DNA from: Anaerolineae bacterium
Lineage (GTDB): Bacteria; Chloroflexota; Anaerolineae; Anaerolineales; Villigracilaceae
Assembly: GCA_003484265.1 (NCBI GenBank)
Contig: DNDO01000118.1
Location: forward strand, 2,239 to 8,161
Direction of reading: 5' to 3'
DNA length: 5,923 nucleotides
In this document: positions 1-5,923 of the stretch, piece after piece
Layout: each line of letters opens with the position of its first letter
How positions within the stretch are numbered: position 1 is the stretch's first letter
Notes under the pieces: model-generated
The model's input: the letters and a program-made list of their open reading frames with translations, nothing else
Databases searched by the model: none
Told to the model about the DNA's origin: nothing
Program-made: the position numbers and the translations under genes

Positions 1-63
1 GGTTACATTGTCCAAATTGCGGAATCTTTAGTGATTCACGGAAGGAATAAATTCAAAATATGA
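1..63 (+). CDS. C-terminal tail of a probable upstream gene (5' partial)
   Basis: Frame 1 is open from the first base and ends at TGA 61-63. It encodes about 20 residues ending in HGRNKFKI. Its stop overlaps the ATG of the methyltransferase at 60-62 in the ATGA arrangement common between translationally coupled genes, which is the main reason to believe it. The tail is too short to assign a family. A competing reading is frame 3, open from base 3 to TAA 48-50, which contains a CPNCG zinc-ribbon-like motif and would leave a 9-base gap before the methyltransferase. Only sequence to the left can decide between them. Confidence 0.4.
   Translation, partial: GYIVQIAESLVIHGRNKFKI
40..46 (+). promoter_or_regulatory. 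Probable ribosome binding site of the FkbM methyltransferase
   Basis: GGAAGGA is a good Shine-Dalgarno-like purine run, but it ends 13 bases before the ATG at 60, which is longer than the usual 5-10. With the ATGA overlap to the frame-1 upstream reading, initiation may rely partly on translational coupling. Confidence 0.45.
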
Positions 64-932
64 ACACGCCTTTGTTTCGAATTTATTCAAGAATAATTCT
101 ATGGTGTTATAGATTAGCCAATTCTACAAACTTGTTGGCAAGACTTGTTCTCAATGTCATTGAGAATACTTTATGTCTAGCTAGTGTTCTCCTAAGCAAG
201 GGTAAGCGTATCAAATTCCCCTCGCGCACATTGGGGAGCCGCTTTTGGGTTTGCCAATGGCGAGTCGAATATTTAATGGGCTGGTGGGAATATGAAACTA
301 CCCCTTGGGTAAGAAAATATGTAAGGCCCGGAATGACTGTTGTGGACATCGGAGCTCATATAGGATACTACACTGATCTATTTTCTCGGTTGGTCCAATC
401 ACATGGAAAAGTATATGCTTTTGAAGCATCGCCGGAAAACTATCCTATCCTGGTGAATAACATGGATGCCAGACGCCGGTATAATGTGATAGCTATTGAT
501 CGCGCGGTTAGTGACCAGAACACTGTTCAGGACCTATACGTATCACCAGGACACAGCAATCACAGTTTGGTAGAAGGACGCTCAAATGAAACGCAAGGAA
601 AAATTCCAATTCAAGCTGTTCGACTTGAAGATTATTTAACTGTCGATAAGATTGACTTTATTAAGATGGACGTCGAAGGGGCAGAACCGCGTGTCCTAGA
701 AGGAATGAGAAAACTGATAAAGTCATCACCAAATCTTGTAATGGTTGTGGAATATAATCAAATTGTTCTTAGTAAGGCGTATTCGTCCCCGCAGATCCTC
801 CTCAATACTTTGTCTGATCTAGGTTTTGAGTATAAAGCCATTCTTGAAGACGGGAGTTTAGGTGATATTCCAAGTGACACAAAAACCATCAACCTGCTTT
901 GCATCAGGAAAACTGCGAAGGTTTCCTACTAA
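60..932 (+). CDS. FkbM family SAM-dependent methyltransferase
   Basis: This 290-residue protein is a class I (Rossmann-fold) methyltransferase of the FkbM type. The family generally O-methylates sugars, polyketides or other small hydroxylated substrates, and its members are frequent in surface-polysaccharide clusters. SAM-binding motif I is at residues 93-104 (VVDIGAHIGYYT), with the GxG-like loop at G98-G102. The acidic end of strand 2 is FEASPEN (121-127), where E122 is expected to contact the SAM ribose. The characteristic FkbM motif KMDVEGAE is at 202-209. The first 85 or so residues precede the catalytic fold; residues 10-45 are rich in hydrophobic residues and could be a membrane-associating helix, but this is not a clear signal peptide. 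The ATG at 60 is the only plausible start, since the next Met (residue 73) is too close to the fold. Substrate is unknown; O-methylation of a glycan made by the neighbouring enzymes is inferred from context. Confidence 0.9.
   Translation: MNTPLFRIYSRIILWCYRLANSTNLLARLVLNVIENTLCLASVLLSKGKRIKFPSRTLGSRFWVCQWRVEYLMGWWEYETTPWVRKYVRPGMTVVDIGAHIGYYTDLFSRLVQSHGKVYAFEASPENYPILVNNMDARRRYNVIAIDRAVSDQNTVQDLYVSPGHSNHSLVEGRSNETQGKIPIQAVRLEDYLTVDKIDFIKMDVEGAEPRVLEGMRKLIKSSPNLVMVVEYNQIVLSKAYSSPQILLNTLSDLGFEYKAILEDGSLGDIPSDTKTINLLCIRKTAKVSY
917..921 (+). promoter_or_regulatory. Possible ribosome binding site favouring the TTG 933 start
   Basis: GAAGG lies inside the last codons of the methyltransferase gene and ends 11 bases before TTG 933, but 23 bases before the alternative ATG 945. 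It therefore mildly favours the TTG start of the first glycosyltransferase. The match is short and could be chance. Confidence 0.3.
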
Positions 933-2075
933 TTGCCAAAACGAATGCATATCATAATATGTCGTTCCAACCCGGTTGCGCCGGATCCACGTGTTGAAAA
1001 GGAAGCACAAGCATTAATAAATGCAGGTTATCAAGTCGAAGTAATTGGGTGGGATCGGTCTGGATCATATCCCGTAAATGAAAAAAAAGAAGGTTACACG
1101 GTACACCGTATTCAAATTCCTGCAAAATATGGAGCGGGGATAGGTAATATCATTAATTTGATTGTTTGGCAATTTCGCCTTTCATTGTGGCTGTATTCGC
1201 ATCGAAGGGTTTGCGATGTTCTTCACGCATGTGATTTCGACACAATTCTTCCATGTTTCCTAATGAAATTGGTGTTTGAAAAAAAAATCGTTTATGACAT
1301 CTTCGACTTTTATCCTGATCACCTGCGCAACACTCCCGAGTGGATCAAGAATAGCATTCGTACTCTCGACCAATGGCTGATCAACCATGCAGATTCTGTT
1401 ATTCTTGTGGACGATTCTCGTCGTGAACAAATCAAAGATACAAAGCCCAAGAGTGTCTCTATTATCTATAATTCGCCACAGGATATAAAACTACAAGACC
1501 ATAATTACATCCCATCTTCAAATGGAAGGCTACAATTGATATATGTCGGATTGCTTCAAAAGGAACGCGGCATAATCGAGGCAGCATCTTTACTAAAAAA
1601 TCATCGCAATTGGGTTTTGGATATTGCAGGGTTTGGAGGTGACGAAGATGAGATTTACGCTGCCTGCAAGGATCTACATAATATCAATTGGCATGGCACA
1701 GTATCCTATAAAAAAGCATTGAAATTAAGTGCAGCAGCAGACGTTTTATTTGCCACCTACGACCCTTCAATCCCTAATCACCGTTATTCAAGCCCTAACA
1801 AACTCTTCGAAGCAATGATGCTTGGGAAACCTATCATTGTGTCACAGAACACAAATATGGATATGATAGTTGAGAGACATAATTGTGGAATCATCGTATC
1901 ATATGGCAACATTACCGAGTTGGATGCGGCGCTCCAAAAACTTGCAAATGATCCGTCCCTCCGTGCGCGACTAGGAACAAATGCTCGAAAAGCATATGAA
2001 ACCGAGTATTCCTGGCAAATCATGAGTTCTAGACTCGTAAAATTATATTCGCAGTTTCAAACAGCCGATGCCTAA
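933..2075 (+). CDS. Glycosyltransferase, GT4 family (GT-B fold)
   Basis: This 380-residue cytoplasmic protein is a retaining glycosyltransferase of the GT4 type, expected to move a sugar from a nucleotide donor to a lipid-linked or surface-glycan acceptor. The N-terminal acceptor domain begins with a strand and the loop RSNPVAPDPRVEKEA (11-25), a hallmark of one GT4 subgroup. The interdomain segment is near IYNSP (178-182). The C-terminal donor domain starts with YVGLLQKERG (204-213) and contains SPNKLFEAMMLGKP (287-300), with the conserved Glu at 293. The first Glu of the usual E-x7-E motif is absent: Tyr285 occupies that place, as in GT4 relatives with an NKLFE motif. The start is ambiguous: TTG 933 directly follows the previous stop and has GAAGG 11 bases upstream; ATG 945 would give 376 residues. 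The gene overlaps the next one by 8 bases. It holds A8 and A9 tracts. Donor and acceptor cannot be read from the sequence. Confidence 0.9.
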   Translation: MPKRMHIIICRSNPVAPDPRVEKEAQALINAGYQVEVIGWDRSGSYPVNEKKEGYTVHRIQIPAKYGAGIGNIINLIVWQFRLSLWLYSHRRVCDVLHACDFDTILPCFLMKLVFEKKIVYDIFDFYPDHLRNTPEWIKNSIRTLDQWLINHADSVILVDDSRREQIKDTKPKSVSIIYNSPQDIKLQDHNYIPSSNGRLQLIYVGLLQKERGIIEAASLLKNHRNWVLDIAGFGGDEDEIYAACKDLHNINWHGTVSYKKALKLSAAADVLFATYDPSIPNHRYSSPNKLFEAMMLGKPIIVSQNTNMDMIVERHNCGIIVSYGNITELDAALQKLANDPSLRARLGTNARKAYETEYSWQIMSSRLVKLYSQFQTADA

Positions 2076-3210
2076 AGCCATCCTCTTCGCCAACACTGAC
2101 TGGTATCTTTACAACTTCCGTCTCACTCTTGCAAATGAACTGCGCCTTCAGGGGTATGATGTCATTTTGCTCTCTCCTCCCGGAGACTTTCAGAAACTAT
2201 TGCAAGCAAGCGGCTTTCAATGGCTTCCCTTCCCGCTTTCACGTCAGGGTATCAATCCATTTAGCGAACTGCAAACACTATGGCGATTGATTCGTGTATA
2301 CGACAAGATAAAACCAAATGTTGTCCACCATTTCACTATTAAGCCGGTCATTTATGGATCGCTGGCGGCACATGTCCTGCGAATTAAAGGCATCATCAAT
2401 TCAATCACAGGATTGGGACACCTATTTATTGATACAGGGATAACTACAAAGGTATTGCGATGTTTTGCAAAAGTACTTTATCGAGCAAGCCTTCGAAAAA
2501 CACAAGTTATTTTCGAAAACCCGGAAGACCAACACACCTTCATACAAAACCGCTTCCTTCGACCCGAACAAACCCACCTCATTCTCGGGACAGGCGTGGA
2601 TGTAAAAAAATTCCATCCATCGCCGCATAGTGGCACCCAACTTTTGGTCCTTTTTGCCAGCAGGCTGCTTGTCACAAAAGGTATTTTCGAATTTGTGGAT
2701 GCCGTGCTTCAATTGAAGCAAAAAGGATTAAATGCCCGCTTCGCCCTAGCAGGGACTCCTGATCCCGGCAACCCAGCCTCCATCTCACCCGAACAGATTA
2801 CCGCATGGCAAGGATCCGATCTCGTGGAAATATGGGGCTGGCAGGGGGATATGCCCGCTGCGCTCGCAAAAGCGAATATATTCTGCCTGCCATCTTATCG
2901 GGAAGGAGTTCCAAACGCTCTTTTAGAGGCATGTGCTTGCGGCTTACCCATCGTAACCACCGATGTCCCCGGTTGCCGCGATGTCGTTACTCATGGGGTC
3001 AATGGCTTGCTTGTACCTCTGCAAGATCCGCAGGCATTGGCAGACGCCATCGAGATACTCCTAAACGACCAGGTTCTGCGTGATAGAATGGGTGTTGCGG
3101 GACGGCAAATTGCCATTGAAAAGTTCAGCCTGGATAAAATAATTGATCAGACTTTATCGGTTTATCGTCAGGTCCTTCCAACCGTTGACAAACAACCCAC
3201 TAGTTCATAA
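2068..3210 (+). CDS. Glycosyltransferase, GT4 family, CapM/PglA-like
   Basis: This 380-residue protein is a GT-B-fold retaining glycosyltransferase. In the acceptor domain, a YNFR motif (15-18), LSRQGINPF (57-65), VHHFTIKP (86-93) and an ITGLG...IDTG segment (113-124) recall the CapM and PglA group. PglA adds GalNAc to undecaprenyl-diphospho-bacillosamine, and relatives act early on lipid-linked repeat units. The donor domain has FASRLLVTKG (196-205), with Arg199 and Lys204 likely contacting the donor phosphates. A full E-x7-E motif lies in REGVPNALLEACACG (278-292; E279, E287). Length is typical of the family. The ATG at 2068 lies within the end of the preceding gene, in another frame, and overlaps it by 8 bases. 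No Shine-Dalgarno run is visible, so translation is probably coupled. Position next to a WecA-like gene fits an early role on the lipid-linked sugar. A HexNAc donor is inference only. Confidence 0.92.
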   Translation: MPKAILFANTDWYLYNFRLTLANELRLQGYDVILLSPPGDFQKLLQASGFQWLPFPLSRQGINPFSELQTLWRLIRVYDKIKPNVVHHFTIKPVIYGSLAAHVLRIKGIINSITGLGHLFIDTGITTKVLRCFAKVLYRASLRKTQVIFENPEDQHTFIQNRFLRPEQTHLILGTGVDVKKFHPSPHSGTQLLVLFASRLLVTKGIFEFVDAVLQLKQKGLNARFALAGTPDPGNPASISPEQITAWQGSDLVEIWGWQGDMPAALAKANIFCLPSYREGVPNALLEACACGLPIVTTDVPGCRDVVTHGVNGLLVPLQDPQALADAIEILLNDQVLRDRMGVAGRQIAIEKFSLDKIIDQTLSVYRQVLPTVDKQPTSS

Positions 3211-3235
3211 GCGAGAGTGATCGTGTATCGTCACC

Positions 3236-3239
3236 GGAG
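3236..3239 (+). promoter_or_regulatory. Ribosome binding site of the WecA-like transferase
   Basis: GGAG ends 6 bases before the ATG at 3246, a normal Shine-Dalgarno spacing. It sits in the 35-base gap after the preceding gene and fixes the start. Confidence 0.6.
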
Positions 3240-3245
3240 CAACGT

Positions 3246-4250
3246 ATGATTTTGCAGCATTTTTTGCCGCTTCTTGGTGCAATTATTATTACCTTGCTCA
3301 TAACCCCATTAAGTATCAAAACCGCCGTTTATCTAAAACTGATTGACATTCCAGATAGCGCACCTCATAAAATTCACAAGGTGCCTGTCCCCAAAGCTGG
3401 TGGGATTGCAATCGCGTTCGCTTTATTTCTAGTTTCAATTGCGGGCGGAAAATTCCTTTCACAGGATATTCTAGCGATCCTGCTTGCATCCATCCCAGTC
3501 TTTTTGTATGGAATTCTGGACGATGCAAAGGGACTCTCTGCAGGGTGGAAATTGCTGGGACAAATGACCGCCGCCATCCTTCTAATATGGATGGGTGTGT
3601 ACGTAAGAGTGTTCGAGTCCTTCACACTAAACACAATCATTACGATCCTATGGCTGATCGGAATGACAAACGCCTTTAATTTGGTCGATAGCATGGACGG
3701 ACTTGCCGTAGGGCTTGCTGCCATAGCAGGGGCATTCTTTATGCTGGTCACGGTGGATGCAAATCAAGCAGATTTGACGTATTTGAGTGCGGCGATCTTA
3801 GGATGTTGTGTCGGAATGTTGTTTTTCAATTCTACACCAGCCAAAACTTTCCTTGGCGATTCAGGCTCACAGTTATTGGGGTTTATGCTCGCGGCTTTGG
3901 CAATTGCATATAACCCTCCGAATTTTCCGCAATTATCATCCTGGTTTGTTCCAATCCTGTTGATGAGTGTCCCCGTATTTGATACTACATATGTTATATT
4001 TTCAAGACTGCGTCGAAAATTGCCGATATACAAAGCCGGGCGAGACCATATTTTTCACAGCCTCATCAACTTGAAAATGTCTTCGAACCAGGCTGTGACG
4101 GTCATGCACGTTTCCGCAATTCTGACTGGCTGCCTGGCATTTATCGCTCTGCCGCTTCCACCAATTTTGTCAAATGCGATATTTATACTTTCTTTTATCA
4201 CTGGGCTATTTGCCTTGTTGTGGCTGGATAACAAAACACGACAAGATTAA
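3246..4250 (+). CDS. Polyprenyl-phosphate sugar-1-phosphate transferase (MraY/WecA/TagO family)
   Basis: This 334-residue polytopic inner-membrane enzyme should transfer a HexNAc-1-phosphate from a UDP-sugar to undecaprenyl phosphate, the committed first step of lipid-linked glycan synthesis. Family motifs appear in order: the cytoplasmic loop with PHKIHKVPVPKAGGIA (40-55); the Asp pair of GILDDAKG (89-96; D92, D93), associated with Mg2+ and catalysis; NAFNLVDSMDGLA (142-154), with N145, D148 and D151; FLGDSGS (202-208); PVFDTT (243-248); and the basic cytoplasmic loop ending RDHIFHSL (266-273), the equivalent of the HxxHR region, with H268 and H271. About ten hydrophobic helices can be traced, as in WecA and MraY. 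The loop and lack of a peptidoglycan-gene context point to WecA/TagO rather than MraY. The usual Arg-Lys before the first-loop His is His-Lys here, and the last loop has HS where HR is common. UDP-GlcNAc as donor is likely but not shown. Confidence 0.92.
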   Translation: MILQHFLPLLGAIIITLLITPLSIKTAVYLKLIDIPDSAPHKIHKVPVPKAGGIAIAFALFLVSIAGGKFLSQDILAILLASIPVFLYGILDDAKGLSAGWKLLGQMTAAILLIWMGVYVRVFESFTLNTIITILWLIGMTNAFNLVDSMDGLAVGLAAIAGAFFMLVTVDANQADLTYLSAAILGCCVGMLFFNSTPAKTFLGDSGSQLLGFMLAALAIAYNPPNFPQLSSWFVPILLMSVPVFDTTYVIFSRLRRKLPIYKAGRDHIFHSLINLKMSSNQAVTVMHVSAILTGCLAFIALPLPPILSNAIFILSFITGLFALLWLDNKTRQD

Positions 4251-4277
4251 TATTGCCCACGCCTGAATATTATTCGT

Positions 4278-5923
4278 ATGAAAAAGCTCCGGAGCGCACA
4301 GATATTAATTTATATTTACTGCACGCTGTTAATCGTCAGCGCGCTTTTTGTGTTGGGATGGATGCTATTCTCCCCTTCCGAACCAGGCAATGCTATCCTT
4401 TTTGGTCTTTCGCTCCCGCGCCTTGTCTTTGTATTGGGATTGTTAATTGCAATAATGATCCTAGGGATTGTCATTATGAAGGCAGGCAGAGATCAGATAT
4501 GGGCGGAAAAGTTTCTTGAGCGGTGGTTTGGCGAGGGACGTTACAGCAAAATCTTAAGCTGGTTGGCTGGGATCAGTTTCGGGCTGGGGTGGATCGCGCT
4601 CTTCCTTCCCATTGACAGAGTTGGGCCATTCGTAAATTATTGGATGCGAATCCGCCCGGCGATGGTCTTCATCCTCTTGGCGGGAATTATTACATTGATA
4701 ATGTTCATTGTCAGGCGGGGCACTTTTTCATTCAGCGAATTGAAAAAATCAAAGACACTGAAGTTAAGCATAATCCTGTTCGTTTTTAGTCTGCCAATTT
4801 TTGGGTGGATGTTATACAGCAGGTTTGGGATATCGATGCCTGAAGATTTCTGGTACAACGCGGGTGTCCCTGTTCTTGTATCGCAACTCATTGGGGCGAT
4901 TTTCGGAGGTGTGGTCTTTTTACACATTCAGCAAAACCGGAAGTTCAAACGGTTTGATCTTGTCGTATTTGTATTGATCTTTGCAGCAACCGCGCTTCTA
5001 TGGGCGCATGAACCCTTGCAAAAGGGGTTTTCTTTCGTCGGTCCATATTTACCCAATGACGTTTATTACCCATTGTTCGATGCGGGAGTATTCGATTCCG
5101 CGAGCCAATTCCCTTTGATCGGTCAGAATATATTTATATTCAATGGCAACTTTTTCGAGCGTCCTCTCTATCTAAGTTTTCTCGTGTACCTGCATTCTCT
5201 TTTTGGGCAGGACTACGAAACCCTGATGGCGGCACAAGCAGGGGTATTTGCGATTTTCCCCCCACTCATATATTTGATCGGTCGGTCGTTGAACATGAGG
5301 GTCGTTGGGTTTACCGCCGCATTGGTTGCCATGTTAAGAGGCATCAATTCCATTGCCGCAAGCAACATGATGGATTTGGCGAACCCCAAAATGATGTTGA
5401 CTGACTTCCCTGCCGCGATTGGGGTGGCGCTTATCATTTTGCTAACTTGTGAATGGTTGAAATCAACTGAGACAAAACCGCAATACGCCCTGGGTCTCGG
5501 CGGCGTATTGGGATTCGCATTGATGTTGAGGACTAATGCCCTGATCCTAATGGCATTGATTCCTCTATTTGCCCTGGTCAAATTCGCTCCTAAATGGAAG
5601 GACTGGTTGGCGCATTGCGTATTGATCGTGATCGGTGTTTTAGCCATTACCCTTCCCTGGGAATTGAGGAACCATTCTCTCGGGGGACAGATGTATAGCG
5701 GCATCATTTTTAAGTTTCAGGGCGTGATCGATCAGAGGTATTCACCGCCTGAGCCAGCAGGGCTTGCCCCGCATATGGATAATAAATTATTCACTCTGGA
5801 AAGCACGAAGGTGGTTTCGACCTTCCTTCAAGATGATTATCTCGCACAGGATTCGTTTCCATGCAACTCGATTTTCTGCTTTGTTCCCAACCATTTCCTT
5901 CATAATATCTTCACATCGATATT
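4278..5923 (+). CDS. Large membrane glycosyltransferase-like protein (GT-C / GT39-like), 3' partial
   Basis: Frame 3 is open from ATG 4278 to the window edge, giving 548 complete residues with no stop, so the C-terminus is missing. The protein is strongly hydrophobic: about seven membrane helices fall in residues 9-243, followed by a polar loop (about 244-292) and then further helices near 294-310, 317-358, 375-392, 403-435 and 444-461. The loop contains FDAGVFDSASQ (267-277), which resembles the acidic first-loop motif of GT39/ArnT-like GT-C enzymes (D268, D273). MLRGINS (352-358) and NPKMMLTDFPAA (369-380) recall segments of bacterial GT39-like proteins. Such enzymes use polyprenyl-phosphate sugars on the outer membrane face. 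A hydrophilic domain begins near residue 465. The MKKLR start followed by a helix suits a membrane protein; no clear Shine-Dalgarno is visible in the 27-base gap after the WecA-like gene, so coupling is possible. Activity and sugar are inferred; an uncharacterised GT-C-like protein is the conservative name. Confidence 0.8.
   Translation, partial: MKKLRSAQILIYIYCTLLIVSALFVLGWMLFSPSEPGNAILFGLSLPRLVFVLGLLIAIMILGIVIMKAGRDQIWAEKFLERWFGEGRYSKILSWLAGISFGLGWIALFLPIDRVGPFVNYWMRIRPAMVFILLAGIITLIMFIVRRGTFSFSELKKSKTLKLSIILFVFSLPIFGWMLYSRFGISMPEDFWYNAGVPVLVSQLIGAIFGGVVFLHIQQNRKFKRFDLVVFVLIFAATALLWAHEPLQKGFSFVGPYLPNDVYYPLFDAGVFDSASQFPLIGQNIFIFNGNFFERPLYLSFLVYLHSLFGQDYETLMAAQAGVFAIFPPLIYLIGRSLNMRVVGFTAALVAMLRGINSIAASNMMDLANPKMMLTDFPAAIGVALIILLTCEWLKSTETKPQYALGLGGVLGFALMLRTNALILMALIPLFALVKFAPKWKDWLAHCVLIVIGVLAITLPWELRNHSLGGQMYSGIIFKFQGVIDQRYSPPEPAGLAPHMDNKLFTLESTKVVSTFLQDDYLAQDSFPCNSIFCFVPNHFLHNIFTSI

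Noticed and set aside
3..50. A CPNCG zinc-ribbon-like motif in frame 3 at the left edge
   Set aside because: Only 15 codons are visible before the stop. The frame-1 reading has the better ATGA junction to the next gene, so no zinc-ribbon protein is claimed.
2805..3083. A 92-codon + strand open frame
   Set aside because: It lies within the second glycosyltransferase in another frame, has an Arg/Ser/Cys-rich translation and no recognisable domain; the enclosing frame carries the E-x7-E motif here.
3217..3234. Inverted repeat GTGA...TCAC in the 35-base gap before the WecA-like gene, as a possible terminator or operator
   Set aside because: The perfect stem is only 4 base pairs with no GC-rich core or T tract, and the 3' arm abuts the ribosome binding site; it is no stronger than chance.
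3374..4033. Two - strand open frames (3374-3751 and 3764-4033)
   Set aside because: Both are antisense to the WecA-like gene, whose catalytic motifs span the same region on the + strand.
3246..4250. Assignment of the WecA-like gene as MraY of peptidoglycan synthesis
   Set aside because: The neighbours are glycan glycosyltransferases and no mur or division gene is present; the loop sequences fit the WecA/TagO side of the family better.
4253..4519. An 88-codon + strand reading starting at TTG, in the gap after the WecA-like gene
   Set aside because: It overlaps the start of the GT-C-like gene in another frame, has no family motif, and the overlapping long frame has clear membrane helices and runs unbroken to the window edge.
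5213..5707. A 164-codon open frame on the - strand
   Set aside because: It is antisense to the GT-C-like gene. Its Asn/Ala/Pro/Ile-rich translation shows no domain and is what the complement of hydrophobic codons gives.

Overview
The window is a gene-dense stretch of a cell-surface glycan assembly cluster, with every supported gene on the + strand. It resembles O-antigen, capsule or exopolysaccharide loci. No rRNA, tRNA, CRISPR array, insertion sequence, promoter or terminator was seen. No gap between genes exceeds 35 bases, so the window looks like the interior of one operon whose promoter and terminator lie outside it.

The order is: (i) the last codons of a probable upstream gene (1-63); (ii) an FkbM-type SAM-dependent methyltransferase (60-932); (iii) a GT4-fold glycosyltransferase of uncertain specificity (933-2075); (iv) a second GT4-fold glycosyltransferase of the CapM/PglA type (2068-3210); (v) a WecA/TagO/MraY-type polyprenyl-phosphate sugar-1-phosphate transferase (3246-4250); (vi) the first 548 residues of a large polytopic membrane protein resembling GT-C/GT39 glycosyltransferases (4278 to the window edge).

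A coherent working model can be inferred. The WecA-like enzyme loads the first sugar-1-phosphate onto undecaprenyl phosphate at the cytoplasmic face. The two GT4 enzymes extend the lipid-linked sugar from nucleotide-sugar donors. The FkbM enzyme O-methylates a glycan or a related substrate. The GT-C-like protein adds a sugar from a polyprenyl-phosphate donor on the outer face. No flippase, polymerase, ligase or nucleotide-sugar synthesis gene is in the window.

The source is clearly bacterial. The style of the GT39-like and WecA-like proteins, with moderate GC, recalls Anaerolineae-type Chloroflexota, but this rests on recall of family resemblance and is only a guess. Sampled rows are clearly AT-richer in the first two genes than later in the window, as expected for a mosaic polysaccharide locus. 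I see no convincing evidence of a new kind of system. The most unusual items are the long multi-helix N-terminal region of the GT-C-like protein, the 8- and 9-base A tracts in the first glycosyltransferase, and the composition step.
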